Source of the DNA: an uncultured Christensenellaceae bacterium | GTDB lineage: Bacteria > Bacillota > Clostridia > Christensenellales > UBA3700 | NCBI GenBank assembly: GCA_944381315.1 | Contig: CALWKR010000046.1 | Location: forward strand, 1 to 53,636 | Direction of reading: 5' to 3' | Length of the DNA: 53,636 bases | Part shown: one piece after another, positions 17,657 through 27,821 of the stretch | Layout of the letters: each line of letters starts with the position of its first letter | Numbering within the stretch: the stretch's first letter is position 1 | Notes under the pieces: model-generated | The model's database searches: none | What the model saw: only the letters and a program-made list of their open reading frames with translations | Told to the model about the DNA's origin: nothing | Program-made: the position numbers and the translations under genes

Positions 17657-18961
17657 ATGGCGAGAAAATTTTCGAGATGGCTGAGGCTGGACAACAGCGC
17701 AAAGATCTTCCCGATGATGGCAAACAAGCATGAGCAAAACTTGTTCTGCCTGACTTTTCGTCTGTATAAAGAGGTCAATCCCGCCGCGCTCGGCGAAGCG
17801 CTCGTGTTGACGATCAGGCGCTTCCCGTCGCTCAACGTCAAACTCAAAACGGGAGTCTTCTGGTATTATTTCGAAGAACACAGCGGCAAACCGCGCGTCT
17901 ATGAAGCGACGCCCGTCGTCATGAAGCGGATCTCGTCGCGCAACTGCAACGGTTTCTGCTTCCGCATCTCCTACTTCGGCAACAATGTGTACGGCGAGTT
18001 TTTCCATGCCTTGACGGACGGCAAGGGCGCCGCCGAATTTATGAAGAGCCTGCTCTTCACCTACTTCCGACTGCTCGACAAGGACGTCGACGGCGAGAGG
18101 ATGATCATGACCGTCAACTCTCCGTCCAATCCCAAAGAATACGAGGACAGCTTTTTGACCTATTACAAAAAGAAGAAGCTGTCCGAACTGCCGATCGACT
18201 CGCTCAAAGGCAAGACGGCGTACAAGATCTCGGGCTCCGAATTCGACAACGCCGGCATGGGCGTCATCAATATCTACGCGCGCTCGGCCGACTTCGTCGC
18301 CTTTTGCCGCAGCCACAAGTGCACGGTCACGGAGATGATCGGCGCGCTGTTCATCCTCAGCCTCTACCGAGCCAAGATAAAGCCCGCCAATCTGCCGCCT
18401 CAGAATATACAGCTGTTTGTCCCGATCAATCTCAGGCGCATCTTCCCGTCGGTGACTATGCGCAACTTCTCGCTCTTTTCGCGAATAGGAGTGCTGTCGT
18501 CGGACGAGATGACGTTGGAGGGGCTGTTGCAGACGATCCATGCCAAGCTCGGCGAGGACATGCGTCCCGAAGTGCTCAGCGCCAAGATCTCGACGACGGT
18601 CTATGCAGAGAAGTTCTTGCCGCTGCGCCTGACTCCGCTGCTCGTCAAGCGGCTGCTCTTCAACATCTCCAACCTCTTCTTTGGCAAAAACAAGAAGACG
18701 GCGACTTTTTCGAGCGTGGGCATAATGGCTCTGCCCGAGAGTTTCAAACCGCTGGTGCGCGACGCGTACTACTCTATCGCCGCCAACAAAAAGAGCCCGA
18801 TCACGGTCACCGCGGTCACCGTGTTCGACACGATCTGCATCAACTTTACAAGGTCGATAACAGACACGGACACCGAAAAATGCTTTGTCGCACTGCTGCG
18901 CGAAGCGGGGCTGGACGTGACTGTTTCGTCCAACTATTGGGAGGTGGAACATGCGCTGTAA
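17657..18961 (+). CDS. Condensation-like acyltransferase (alcohol acetyltransferase family)
   Basis: A 434-residue cytosolic protein of the CoA-dependent acyltransferase/condensation fold. The catalytic HxxxDG motif is HALTDGKGAAEF at about residue 118, followed by a long region with LFVPINLRRIFPSVTMRNFS typical of the second half of the fold. Family members transfer acyl groups to alcohols or to glycolipids. It overlaps the next gene (DUF6320) by 11 bases. This acyltransferase/DUF6320 pair is recurrent in Clostridia, often with an alpha/beta hydrolase, which is absent here. The acceptor is unknown. Confidence 0.75.
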   Translation: MARKFSRWLRLDNSAKIFPMMANKHEQNLFCLTFRLYKEVNPAALGEALVLTIRRFPSLNVKLKTGVFWYYFEEHSGKPRVYEATPVVMKRISSRNCNGFCFRISYFGNNVYGEFFHALTDGKGAAEFMKSLLFTYFRLLDKDVDGERMIMTVNSPSNPKEYEDSFLTYYKKKKLSELPIDSLKGKTAYKISGSEFDNAGMGVINIYARSADFVAFCRSHKCTVTEMIGALFILSLYRAKIKPANLPPQNIQLFVPINLRRIFPSVTMRNFSLFSRIGVLSSDEMTLEGLLQTIHAKLGEDMRPEVLSAKISTTVYAEKFLPLRLTPLLVKRLLFNISNLFFGKNKKTATFSSVGIMALPESFKPLVRDAYYSIAANKKSPITVTAVTVFDTICINFTRSITDTDTEKCFVALLREAGLDVTVSSNYWEVEHAL

Positions 18962-19643
18962 ATATTGCGGCGTCGAGGTCGACGACGACAGCAAGATCTG
19001 CCCTCTGTGCCACGAATTGCTCGAGGACGACGGAGCGCCCGCTCACGTCAACTTCCCTCCCAAGACGCCTGCGTCGATGAAGCGCAAAAAGCCGTCGCGC
19101 TTCTCGTTCAACAACGTCTATATCGTGATCTCGGCGCTCATTTTGATCCTCTGCATTCCGCTCAATCTCGTGCTGACGCCGGACGTGATGTGGTTCTCGA
19201 TCGTCATTGCCGTACTGCTCTACGGCTATCTGACCGTCGTCAATACCGTGATGTCCAACAGCAGTCTGTGGATCAAGATCTTTTGCCAAATCGTGATGAT
19301 CTGTCTGATCCTGTGGGCGGCGCAGTCGGTGCTCAATCCGCTGATGGGAGAGCGCAACAATTGGCTGCTCGACTTTGCGCTGCCGATCATATTGACGCTG
19401 TCTGTGATCGCGCTCGGCGTCACCGCGGCGAGCTTGATGGACAAGGAGCCGTCGCTGCTCGTCGACAATCTTTTGATCAGTCTGATAGGCTTTTTGCCGA
19501 TCATACTCTATGCCGCAGGCGCGATCGACGAGATCGTTCCGACTGCGGTATGCACGAGCGTGTGCATGCTTTCGCTGATCGGTTTCATCGCGTTCGCGCG
19601 CGACGAACTGTGGGCGGAGATCGTGCGGCGCTTCCACTTTTGA
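18951..19643 (+). CDS. DUF6320 zinc-ribbon membrane protein
   Basis: A 230-residue protein. The N-terminal zinc ribbon has CKYCG and CPLCHELL. Residues about 50-225 hold six hydrophobic helices, among them VYIVISALILILCIPLNLV and IVIAVLLYGYLTVV. The architecture fits DUF6320, which accompanies the acyltransferase upstream. A GGGAGGTGG ribosome site lies within the end of the previous gene. It may present or export the acyltransferase product; this is an inference from gene pairing. Confidence 0.75.
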   Translation: MRCKYCGVEVDDDSKICPLCHELLEDDGAPAHVNFPPKTPASMKRKKPSRFSFNNVYIVISALILILCIPLNLVLTPDVMWFSIVIAVLLYGYLTVVNTVMSNSSLWIKIFCQIVMICLILWAAQSVLNPLMGERNNWLLDFALPIILTLSVIALGVTAASLMDKEPSLLVDNLLISLIGFLPIILYAAGAIDEIVPTAVCTSVCMLSLIGFIAFARDELWAEIVRRFHF

Positions 19644-19680
19644 ACACAGCCGCTCGGCGGCAAAATATATGAGGTGAATT

Positions 19681-20637
19681 ATGTACTACATCGGCATAGA
19701 CGTGGGAGGCATGAGCATCAAGGGCGGCCTTGTCACCCAAAACGGCGAGATCGTCGCAAGATATACGGTCGAAACTCGCAGATACAGTGAAGAATACGGC
19801 ATTGCGGACGACATCCGCAAGGTCATCGACGGCGTGCTCGCCGCAGGCAATGTCACGATCGCGGACATCGTCGGCATCGGCATCGGCCAGCCCGGATCCG
19901 TGGACTCCGAGCGCGGCATCATACGCTATTCCAACAATATTCCTCTCGAACGCGTACCCGTCGTCGCTCAGCTCAAAAAATTCTTCGACGTGCCCATCTA
20001 CATAAACAACGACGCCAATTGCGCCGCTCTCGGCGAATACGTCTTCGGCGCGGGCAAGGGCTATCGCGACATCGTGTTCGTCACTCTCGGCACGGGCGTG
20101 GGCAGCGGCATAATCATAGGCGGAAAGCTGTTCGAAGGCCGCGAATGCGCAGGCGCCGAAGCCGGACATATGGTCATCATAGCCGGCGGCGAAAAGTGCA
20201 ACTGCGGCAGACGCGGCTGCTGGGAAGCGTATGCGTCAGTCAGCGCGCTGATCAGACAGACCAAGGCGGCCATGGAGAAGGATCCGTCCTCTCTGATGCA
20301 CGAAGAAGCCGCCGCCGAAGGCAAAGTCAGCGGCAAGACGGCTTTCCTCGCGGCAAAGCGCGGCGACAAGACCGCCCGACAAGTCGTCGATACCTACATC
20401 GACTATGTCGGCGAAGGGCTGGTCAACCTCGCGGACATCTTCCGCCCCGACGTGATCTTGCTGGGCGGAGCGATCTCCAAAGAGGGCGAAAGGCTTACCG
20501 TGCCTCTCCAAAAGAAGATGGACGCCGAGGCTTTCGGCGCCAAGTTCAATCCCCGCGTCGCCGTCAAGATAGCGTCTTTGCGCAACGACGCCGGCATTCT
20601 CGGCGCGGCGGCGCTCGTCTGCTCGACTTCCGACTGA
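19681..20637 (+). CDS. glk: ROK-family glucokinase
   Basis: A 318-residue sugar kinase phosphorylating glucose with ATP. It has the phosphate loop GIDVGGMSIKGGLV, the catalytic NDANCAALGEY, the GTGVGSGIIIGGKLFEG segment, EAGHMVI and the ROK zinc site CNCGRRGCWE. All catalytic residues are present. GAGGTGAATT precedes the ATG. It starts 37 bases after DUF6320, so read-through is possible; a terminator follows. Confidence 0.92.
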   Translation: MYYIGIDVGGMSIKGGLVTQNGEIVARYTVETRRYSEEYGIADDIRKVIDGVLAAGNVTIADIVGIGIGQPGSVDSERGIIRYSNNIPLERVPVVAQLKKFFDVPIYINNDANCAALGEYVFGAGKGYRDIVFVTLGTGVGSGIIIGGKLFEGRECAGAEAGHMVIIAGGEKCNCGRRGCWEAYASVSALIRQTKAAMEKDPSSLMHEEAAAEGKVSGKTAFLAAKRGDKTARQVVDTYIDYVGEGLVNLADIFRPDVILLGGAISKEGERLTVPLQKKMDAEAFGAKFNPRVAVKIASLRNDAGILGAAALVCSTSD

Positions 20638-20655
20638 CGCTCGTTTGTCAAAACG

Positions 20656-20684
20656 AAAGCGCGCCGCAATGCGGTGCGCTTTTT
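20656..20684 (+). terminator. Terminator after glk
   Basis: AAAGCGCGCCGC, AAT loop, GCGGTGCGCTTTTT. The arms resemble the terminator at 6473-6500. From here to 20851 I see no gene. Confidence 0.85.
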
Positions 20685-20851
20685 GTTTCCGCACCTCTTT
20701 CCTCGAGCTTGTCTTCGCTCTTTTGACGCTATCGTCGGACAAGTCTTTGACTTTGTTTTAGCGCGCTCTCCGTCTGCGCGTCTTGATCTTTCGGACGCAA
20801 GCCGCGCCGGCTTTGCCCGCTTTGCACAAGCGCTCTTTGTGCCTGCAAAAC

Positions 20852-20885
20852 AAAAAGGGAACGGCGATCGCCGCTCCCTTTTTTT
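20852..20885. terminator. Bidirectional terminator after gyrA
   Basis: An AAAAAGGGA...TCCCTTTTTTT stem built on a near-perfect palindrome around CGGCGATCGCCG; it has A/T runs on both sides. Confidence 0.85.
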
Positions 20886-20900
20886 GCGATATGTATCGAG

Positions 20901-23441
20901 TTATTCGCTCTTGTCTTCGCTCTGCTGCGCTTGCTCTGCGCTCTCCTCTCCGTCTACCGCGACAGTTTCTTCTTCGCTCTCCTCTTCGTGAGGCACGACG
21001 GTGAAGGCGACGACCTTGCTGTTCTCGTCCTTGATGCGCATGACTTTGACGCCCTGCGTGTTGCGTCCCATCTTGGAGATCTCGCTCGCCTTGACGCGGA
21101 TGATGACGCCGCTGTCGGAGATTATGATGACGTCGTCGTTGTCGGGATGCACGAGCTTGAGGTTGACGACATTGCCCGTCTTGTCGTTGAGCACGCCGAC
21201 TTTGATGCCGCTGCCGGCTCTGCCCTGCACGCGGTACTCGGAGACGTCTGTGCGCTTGCCGTAGCCGTTCTGCGTGATCGTCAGCACTTCGCAATCCTCT
21301 TTGACGAGAGTCATGTCGACGACGCTCTCGCCCTCGTCGAGCTTGATGGACTTGACGCCTTGGCTGGTACGTCCCGTCGGGCGCACGTCGTCCTCGTTGA
21401 ATCTGATGCACTTGCCGCCGTCCGACGCCATGATGACGTCCTGGCCTCCGCGCGTGAGCTGAGCTCCGATCAGCTCGTCGCCGTCGACGAGAGAGATCGC
21501 TATCTTGCCGTTGCTCTGTATGCGGACGAACTCTTCGAGTTTGGTCTTTTTGATCAAGCCCTTCTTGGTCGCGAGCATCAGGTAGCCCTCGCTGCCCTTG
21601 GGTACGGGGACGTAAGCGCTGACGAGCTCGCCCTGTTCGAGGTTGAGCAAGTTGACGATCGCCCTGCCCTTGCTGTTTTTGCTCGCCTCGGGGATCTGGT
21701 AGCCTCTGCAACGATAGACTTTGCCTTTGTTGGTAAAGAACAGGATGTCCTCATGCGTATTGGTCGCGATGACGTTTTCGACAAAGTCTTCTTCTTTGGT
21801 CTTGTGCGCGGTCACGCCGACGCCGCCGCGTCTCTGCACGCGATACTCGTCCGTGCTCATGCGCTTGACATAGCCGTTGTGCGTGATCGTGACGACGATG
21901 TCCTCTTGCTCGATCAGATCTTCGATGTCGATGTCGCTATAATCGTAGGACAGCTCGCTGCGGCGAGGATCGTTGTACTTGTTCTTGATCTCGGTCATCT
22001 CGGTCTTGATGATGTCGCAGACGCGTTGCGGCGACGCGAGGATGTCGCGCAGATCCGTGATCTGTTTTTCGAGCTCGTCGAGCTCTTGCTGCAACTCGTG
22101 CACCGCGAGCTGGTTGAGCCTGTGCAGACGCATGTCGAGGATGGCGTTGACCTGCTTTTCGCTGAGCCCGAACCTGTCCATCAATCTCGTCGCCGACGTC
22201 TGTCTGTCGGGAGACGAGCGTATGATCGCGATGACTTCATCGATGTTGGCTTGGGCGATGACGAGTCCGTTGACGATGTGTTCGCGCTCCAAAGCCTTGT
22301 CGAGATCGTACTTGGTGCGGCGCGTGATGACCGACTTCTGGTGCTCGACATACGCCTCGAGGATCTCTTTGAGGTTGCACACCTTGGGCGTGCCGTCGAC
22401 GAGCGCGAGCATGATCATAGGATTGGAGATCTGCAGCTGCGTGTGCTTGTAGAGCAAGTTGAGCACGACCTGCGGATTGACGTCCTTCTTGATGTCGATG
22501 ACGATGCGCATGCCGTCTCTGTCCGACTGCTCGTGGATGTCGGAGATGCCCTCGACCTTCTTCTGCTTGACGAGCTCGGCGATCGCGGTGATCAAGTTGG
22601 CTTTGTTGACCTGATAGGGGATCTCGGTGACGATGAGTCGGCTCTTGCCGTTGTGCTCTTCTTCGACCTCGACGCGCGAGCGTATGATCGCGTTGCCCCT
22701 GCCGGTGCGATAAGCCTTCTTTATGCCGCTCGTGCCCATGATCAGCGCGCCGGTAGGATAGTCGGGAGCCGGGATATATTGCATCAGCTCATCGACGGTG
22801 ATGTCGGGGTTGTCGAGCAGCGCTATCGTGCCGTCGATGACTTCGCCGAGGTTGTGCGGCGGGATAGCCGTCGCCATGCCGACCGCGATGCCGTCCGAGC
22901 CGTTGACCAGCAAGTTGGGATATCTGGACGGGAGCACGACGGGCTGTTCGCGCGTGTTGTCGAAGTTGGGATAGAAGTCGACGGTGTTCTTGTCGATGTC
23001 GCGGATCATCTCGTTGGCGATCTTGGACATCCTCGCCTCGGTGTAACGATATGCCGCCGGGGGGTCTCCGTCTACGGAGCCGAAGTTGCCGTGTCCGTCG
23101 ACGAGAGTGCAGCGGATCGAGAAGTCTTGGGCGAGCCTGACGAGCGCGTCATAGACGGACGAGTCGCCGTGGGGATGATATTTGCCCAGCACGTCGCCGA
23201 CGATCAGCGCGCACTTGCGGTAGGGCTTGTCAGACGTCAAGCCGAGCTCGTTCATGTCGAACAAGATCCTTCTGTGCACCGGTTTGAGTCCGTCGCGCAC
23301 GTCGGGGATGGCGCGTGAGACGTTGACCGCCATCGCGTAGGCGATGAACGACTTCTTCATCTCGCCCTCGAGCTCGATGTCGATATACTTGGTGCCGGTC
23401 AGCATCTCGTCTATGTCTTTTTTCTTGTTTTTGTCTTCCAT
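20901..23441 (-). CDS. gyrA: DNA gyrase subunit A
   Basis: An 846-residue type IIA topoisomerase A subunit, which breaks and rejoins DNA during negative supercoiling. The catalytic tyrosine is in [10 protein letters not shown]. The quinolone-resistance region reads [17 protein letters not shown], with the usual Ser and Asp, so no classical resistance change. The C-terminal wrapping domain contains the GyrA-box-like QRRGGVGV and further pinwheel repeats, ending in an acidic tail. The start at 23441 follows GAGGAGAG and is 10 bases after the gyrB stop. It is co-transcribed with gyrB. Confidence 0.98.
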   Translation of the reverse strand: MEDKNKKKDIDEMLTGTKYIDIELEGEMKKSFIAYAMAVNVSRAIPDVRDGLKPVHRRILFDMNELGLTSDKPYRKCALIVGDVLGKYHPHGDSSVYDALVRLAQDFSIRCTLVDGHGNFGSVDGDPPAAYRYTEARMSKIANEMIRDIDKNTVDFYPNFDNTREQPVVLPSRYPNLLVNGSDGIAVGMATAIPPHNLGEVIDGTIALLDNPDITVDELMQYIPAPDYPTGALIMGTSGIKKAYRTGRGNAIIRSRVEVEEEHNGKSRLIVTEIPYQVNKANLITAIAELVKQKKVEGISDIHEQSDRDGMRIVIDIKKDVNPQVVLNLLYKHTQLQISNPMIMLALVDGTPKVCNLKEILEAYVEHQKSVITRRTKYDLDKALEREHIVNGLVIAQANIDEVIAIIRSSPDRQTSATRLMDRFGLSEKQVNAILDMRLHRLNQLAVHELQQELDELEKQITDLRDILASPQRVCDIIKTEMTEIKNKYNDPRRSELSYDYSDIDIEDLIEQEDIVVTITHNGYVKRMSTDEYRVQRRGGVGVTAHKTKEEDFVENVIATNTHEDILFFTNKGKVYRCRGYQIPEASKNSKGRAIVNLLNLEQGELVSAYVPVPKGSEGYLMLATKKGLIKKTKLEEFVRIQSNGKIAISLVDGDELIGAQLTRGGQDVIMASDGGKCIRFNEDDVRPTGRTSQGVKSIKLDEGESVVDMTLVKEDCEVLTITQNGYGKRTDVSEYRVQGRAGSGIKVGVLNDKTGNVVNLKLVHPDNDDVIIISDSGVIIRVKASEISKMGRNTQGVKVMRIKDENSKVVAFTVVPHEEESEEETVAVDGEESAEQAQQSEDKSE

Positions 23442-23451
23442 TTTTCTCTCC

Positions 23452-25356
23452 TCAGATGTCCAGATCTTCGACGAGCGTCGCGTTCTGCTCAATGAACTCG
23501 CGGCGCTTCTCGGGTTCTTCGCCCATAAGCGTCATGAACAACTCGTTCGCGTTCTCTGCGTCGGTGATGCTGACGCGGAGCATCGTGCGCGTTTCGGGGT
23601 TCATCGTCGTGTCCCAAAGCTGGTCTTGGCTCATCTCGCCGAGGCCCTTGTAACGCTGAACTTCCGCCTTGCGGTCTATGCTGACGAGATATTCTTCGAG
23701 ATCGGCGTCGTTGTAGAAATACGACTCTTTCTTGCTGCCCTTTGGCGTGACCTTGTAGAGCGGCGGCTGCGCGATGTAGATGTGCCCCTGCTCGACGACG
23801 GGACGCATAAAGCGATAGAAGAACGTAAGCAGCAAGATGCGGATGTGGCTGCCGTCGACATCTGCATCGGTCATGCAGATTATGCGGTCGTATTTGAGCT
23901 TGTCGGGATCGCAGTCGTCGTGGATGCCGCAGCCGAAAGTCGTGATCATGTTGCGGATCTCCTCGTTCTCGAGTATGCGGTGCAGGCTCGCCTTTTCGAC
24001 GTTGAGGATCTTGCCTCTGAGCGGAAGCACGGCTTGGAAACGTCTGTCCCTGCCCTGCTTGGCGGTACCGCCTGCAGATTCGCCCTCGACGAGATAGATC
24101 TCGCACTTGCGCGGATCGCGCTCGGAGCAGTCGGCGAGCTTGCCGGGGAGCGTCGTAGATTCGAGCACGCTCTTGCGGCGTGTGAGATCGCGTGCGTTGC
24201 GCGCCGCGTCCCTCGCCTTTTTGGCATTGACTGCCTTGGATATGATCTCGCGCGCCTCGCGCGGATTTTCTTCAAAATACTCTTGCAGCTTGTCGCCGAA
24301 AGCCTTGGTGACGACCGTGCGCATAAAGCTGTTGCCAAGGCGCGTCTTGGTCTGCCCCTCGAATTGGGGATCGATCAGCTTGACGGATACGACGGCCACG
24401 ATGCCTTCGCGGCAGTCGTCGCCGCTCAGCTTTTCTTCGTTCTTCAACAACTTGAGCTTTTCGCCATAATCGTTGAACTGCTTGGTCAGCACCGCCTTGA
24501 AACCGTCCAAGTGCGTGCCGCCCTCGTGAGTGTTGATGTTGTTGGCATAAGAGAAGATCTGCTCGCTGTAACTGTCGTTGTACTGCATCGCGATCTCGAC
24601 TTGATAGTCGTCCGCGATCGTGTGGATGTACAGCGGCTGATCGGGGATGCCGCCCTTGGTGTTGATGCTCTGCACGAACTCGACGATGCCGCCCTCATAG
24701 TGGAACGTCTCGCATTGCTCTTTGAGCGGACGGCTGTCTTTGAGAATGATCTTGAGCCCCTTGTTGAGGTACGCCAGCTCTTGCAATCTGTAGCGCAGCG
24801 TGGCATAGTCGAATTCCAGCGTCTCGAAGATCTGCGAGTCGGGATAGAACACGACCTTGGTGCCGCGTCTTTCGGTGTGCCCGATGCACGCAAGAGGGCT
24901 CTGCGCAACGCCTCTGTTGAAGCTCATCTTGTAGAGCTTGCCATCTTGGGCGACCTCGACGGTGAGCCACTCGGACAACGCGTTGACGCACGAAACGCCC
25001 ACGCCGTGCAGTCCTCCCGAGTACTTGTAACCGCCGCCGCCGAACTTGCCGCCTGCGTGAAGCTTGGTCAAAACCACTTCGACCGCAGACTTGCCCTCCT
25101 TCTCGATTATGCCGACGGGGATGCCTCTGCCGTTGTCGGTGACGCATACGGCGCCGTTCTCCATGATCTCGACTTCGATCGTGTCGCAGAATCCCGCCAT
25201 CGCCTCGTCGATGGAGTTGTCCACGACCTCGAACACGAGGTGGTGCAAGCCTCTCTCGTCCGTGGATCCGATGTACATGCCGGGTCTTTTGCGAACGGGC
25301 TCCAAACCTTCGAGCACTTGGATGTTGCTCTCGGTATAGCCGTCTTGTTTGGACAT
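23452..25356 (-). CDS. gyrB: DNA gyrase subunit B
   Basis: A 634-residue ATPase subunit of gyrase. It has the GHKL nucleotide site (EVVDNSIDEAMAG, DNGRGIPVG, GGLHGVGVSCVNALS), a transducer domain, and the Toprim EGESAGGTAKQGRDR and DADVDGSHIR motifs. It ends GLGEMSQDQLWDTTMNPETR, as expected. The start at 25356 follows GAGGGAGG. Upstream in-frame codons fall in an AT- and GC-alternating leader without a ribosome site. Confidence 0.98.
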   Translation of the reverse strand: MSKQDGYTESNIQVLEGLEPVRKRPGMYIGSTDERGLHHLVFEVVDNSIDEAMAGFCDTIEVEIMENGAVCVTDNGRGIPVGIIEKEGKSAVEVVLTKLHAGGKFGGGGYKYSGGLHGVGVSCVNALSEWLTVEVAQDGKLYKMSFNRGVAQSPLACIGHTERRGTKVVFYPDSQIFETLEFDYATLRYRLQELAYLNKGLKIILKDSRPLKEQCETFHYEGGIVEFVQSINTKGGIPDQPLYIHTIADDYQVEIAMQYNDSYSEQIFSYANNINTHEGGTHLDGFKAVLTKQFNDYGEKLKLLKNEEKLSGDDCREGIVAVVSVKLIDPQFEGQTKTRLGNSFMRTVVTKAFGDKLQEYFEENPREAREIISKAVNAKKARDAARNARDLTRRKSVLESTTLPGKLADCSERDPRKCEIYLVEGESAGGTAKQGRDRRFQAVLPLRGKILNVEKASLHRILENEEIRNMITTFGCGIHDDCDPDKLKYDRIICMTDADVDGSHIRILLLTFFYRFMRPVVEQGHIYIAQPPLYKVTPKGSKKESYFYNDADLEEYLVSIDRKAEVQRYKGLGEMSQDQLWDTTMNPETRTMLRVSITDAENANELFMTLMGEEPEKRREFIEQNATLVEDLDI

Positions 25357-25404
25357 TTGTACCTCCCTCTCGTGCGCACATACGCGCATACGCGCACGCA
25401 CAAG

Positions 25405-25432
25405 ATTATAATATTTTAACAACCGTATTATA
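25405..25432 (-). promoter_or_regulatory. Tandem -10 boxes of the gyrBA promoter region
   Basis: Two TATAAT hexamers on the minus strand at 25405-25410 and 25427-25432. The upstream one is an extended -10 (TGGTATAAT) with a TTGCTT about 18 bases away. The leader between them and gyrB contains a run of alternating purine-pyrimidine bases. Confidence 0.55.
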
Positions 25433-25799
25433 CCATACGCCACCTCTTGCAAGCAACCGTTTTGAGCGATTTCTCCGCGTTTGGTATTTTCTCCCTCGGC
25501 GCGGCGAGATCGCGCCCAGATCGCGAAATTCGGCGCGAGAAGCGCGATGTGCCGCGATCTCGGCGAACGCGAAGAAGAAACGGCATTGAAATATAGGCGG
25601 CGAACGCTGTCTTGCGCCGTCGTGAAGTTTTAGTCCGACCGACGACCTATACGATGCAGCTGTTAAAACTGCAAAACGGTTCAGTCTCGTCTTCTTAACA
25701 ACTAAATTTGCAAAAATTTTTCAAATTGTGACATTAAGCTCTTGATTTTTCGTATATAATATATTACAATTGTGTTGAAGTAAAGGAGGAACAAGCGGC
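25433..25799. other. Intergenic region upstream of gyrB and the RloA gene
   Basis: No gene supported. The right end becomes AT-rich and carries TATAAT at 25755-25760 and a strong AAAGGAGG ribosome site for the next gene. Confidence 0.5.
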
Positions 25800-27098
25800 A
25801 TGTTGATCGGTTTCAGATTCAAAAATTGCAGGTCATTTTTTGACGAAAACCGCCTAAGCATGGAGGCAACGAGCGACAAAGAGTTTGCGGAAATAAACAC
25901 CTTTGTCGTAGATCCGAAGCTCATGCCGAAGGGCGAGAACGAGTTCATCAAGTCGGCTGTCATATTCGGCAGCAACGCTTCCGGCAAGTCTAACGTGATA
26001 AAAGCGATCGCATACATGAAGAATTGCTTGATGCTGTCTGCCTCTCAAACTCCTATCATAGCCGCCAACGAATATTTTGCATTTTACAAAGAAGCCTGCG
26101 ATGAAGAAAGCCTGTACGAGGTCGAAATAATATACAATTCCACCTACTACAAATACGGCTTCACTCTGCTCCACGGCAAAGTGATGTCGGAGTGGCTTGA
26201 AAGACGCAAAGAGCGCTTGACGAAAGTATTTGCTCGCAAGAACGACAACATAGAGATAGCGGGGCTTTCTAAGGACGCAGCCAATTTGTTGAACCTAAAC
26301 CCTTCGACATTGTTTTTGTCCATCGGCGCGAATTTCAAACTTGACATAGCTCCGTATATGAGAGATGTCATGGCATGGTTTTTGAATTTGCTCATAGTAT
26401 TCGAAAACAATGCCAACAGTTTCGAAATTTACAACTCGGAAGACGGCAAATACAGAAAGCAAGCGCTTGATGTTTTGAAGAAGGCGGATATAGGGATCCA
26501 AGATATCAAGGTCATCAAGGATAAGGTCGCAAGCATGTCGGACATCAATGACGTTTTGCGTTTTAACTCGCAATTACAGATAGATCCGACAGGCTATGGG
26601 CAGTTGAAACAAGAAAATGCCGACTTGTTCAACATCGATCTTGAAACATATTTTAACGAATACGACAAAGCCGGCAATGTGGTCGGGATAAAAAGCGTAA
26701 GGATCTTCAAAAACAGGGGCTTCAATTCCGATGGTACGGAGAGATTGCTCTATTATTTGGGTTGGATCTTGGCTGCTCTCGACAAAGGGCGCGTGATCTT
26801 TATTGATGAAGTGGACGCAAAGCTGCATTTCCTTGTTGCAGATTATATTATAAAGTTGTTCAATTCCATCAATCACAATCCCAAAAACGCACAACTTGTC
26901 TGCACCGCTCACAACATCATGCTGATGGACGAAGATCTGCGCCGCGATCAAATATACTTCACCAGCAAAGACAGGATCGGAGAAAGCGCTCTTGCCTCTC
27001 TGTCGGACTTCACAAACGTGAGGAAGAATGACTTGTTCAGCAAAAAATATTTGGCAGGCTTCTACACTTCTCTTCCCGACATGAAAAATCCCGATTAA
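25800..27098 (+). CDS. AAA ATPase of a RloA/AbiL-type defence pair
   Basis: A 432-residue ATPase of the OLD/AAA_15-21 group. Walker A is GSNASGKS at residues 57-64. A signature-like GTERLLYYLGWILAALDKG precedes Walker B IFIDEVDAKLH, and a D-loop/H-loop region VCTAHNIMLMD follows. Together with the RloB-like gene 10 bases downstream it forms the two-gene arrangement known from AbiL (abortive infection) and RloAB, where the ATPase is thought to sense infection and activate its partner. GC content is low: 22 of 60 bases in 26341-26400, against 41 of 60 in gyrB at 24121-24180. This suggests horizontal acquisition. It lies between gyrB and a housekeeping membrane gene. Confidence 0.82.
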   Translation: MLIGFRFKNCRSFFDENRLSMEATSDKEFAEINTFVVDPKLMPKGENEFIKSAVIFGSNASGKSNVIKAIAYMKNCLMLSASQTPIIAANEYFAFYKEACDEESLYEVEIIYNSTYYKYGFTLLHGKVMSEWLERRKERLTKVFARKNDNIEIAGLSKDAANLLNLNPSTLFLSIGANFKLDIAPYMRDVMAWFLNLLIVFENNANSFEIYNSEDGKYRKQALDVLKKADIGIQDIKVIKDKVASMSDINDVLRFNSQLQIDPTGYGQLKQENADLFNIDLETYFNEYDKAGNVVGIKSVRIFKNRGFNSDGTERLLYYLGWILAALDKGRVIFIDEVDAKLHFLVADYIIKLFNSINHNPKNAQLVCTAHNIMLMDEDLRRDQIYFTSKDRIGESALASLSDFTNVRKNDLFSKKYLAGFYTSLPDMKNPD

Positions 27099-27108
27099 GA
27101 GGTGCGCC

Positions 27109-27729
27109 GTGTCTAGAAGAAAATCAAATGAGCGCAAGGCAAAGAACGATTTTTATATCATAACGAACGGTGCGCAGACGGAATCCAACTACTTTGATTC
27201 GATCAAGGCGAAAAAAAGTATCTACTCTGTCCGCATAGTATTTAGCAACAGAGACCCTATCGGTATGATAGAAGACGCAAAGGAAGTCCTGCCGAAAGCC
27301 AACCAAGTGTGGTGCGTGTTCGACATTGATTATACGCATCGGGACAACAGGCTCGTGCCGGCATTGAAGGAAGCTCGAAAATTCGGCATTAAGATCGCCT
27401 ACTCAAACAAGGCTTTTGAAGTATGGCTCATCTCTCACTTTGAACAATTCAAAGCGAAGAGATCTCTGTCCGAATACGCAAACATCTTGACAAAACATTT
27501 GTATGCTTTGGGCTGTCGCGAGAAATATGACAAGGTCGACAAAAAACTGTTGAAGAGCTACTTTATCCCACGATATAAAGACGCAGTGATCAATGCCAAG
27601 ATAGTCTATCAAAAATATGACAAAGAGTTCAACGAAAGCGGACACAAAGCGGATCTGCCTCCTATATGGGAGTGGGATGCAAGTACGACTGTTTATAAAT
27701 TGATCGAAGCATTACAGTTGCGAGAATGA
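27109..27729 (+). CDS. RloB-like effector (AbiLii type)
   Basis: A 206-residue RloB-family protein with a Toprim-like layout: N-terminal ITNGAQTESNYFDSIK, acidic FDIDYTHRDN, and the family hallmark IAYSNKAFEVWLISHFE. It ends with a WEWDASTTVYKLIEALQ segment. Such proteins are presumed nucleases or tRNA/DNA-acting effectors; the activity is not established here. It starts with GTG after AGAGGTG, 10 bases after the ATPase. Low GC like its partner. Confidence 0.8.
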   Translation: MSRRKSNERKAKNDFYIITNGAQTESNYFDSIKAKKSIYSVRIVFSNRDPIGMIEDAKEVLPKANQVWCVFDIDYTHRDNRLVPALKEARKFGIKIAYSNKAFEVWLISHFEQFKAKRSLSEYANILTKHLYALGCREKYDKVDKKLLKSYFIPRYKDAVINAKIVYQKYDKEFNESGHKADLPPIWEWDASTTVYKLIEALQLRE

Positions 27730-27775
27730 CTGTATTGAAACAATAAAAATCTTTCATTCAAACGCGATTTGACTC

Positions 27776-27805
27776 AAAAAAAACGGGCGGCGCAGCCGCC
27801 GCCCG
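27776..27805 (-). terminator. Terminator of the DUF21/CBS gene
   Basis: On the minus strand CGGGCGGCGG, CTG loop, CGCCGCCCG, then eight T, 17 bases after the stop at 27822. Confidence 0.9.
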
Positions 27806-27821
27806 AGAGATGAGCAAGTGC

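Noticed and set aside
25433..25750. Transposon or integrase traces flanking the RloA/RloB pair
   Set aside because: No transposase, integrase, tRNA or matching flanking direct repeat could be found.
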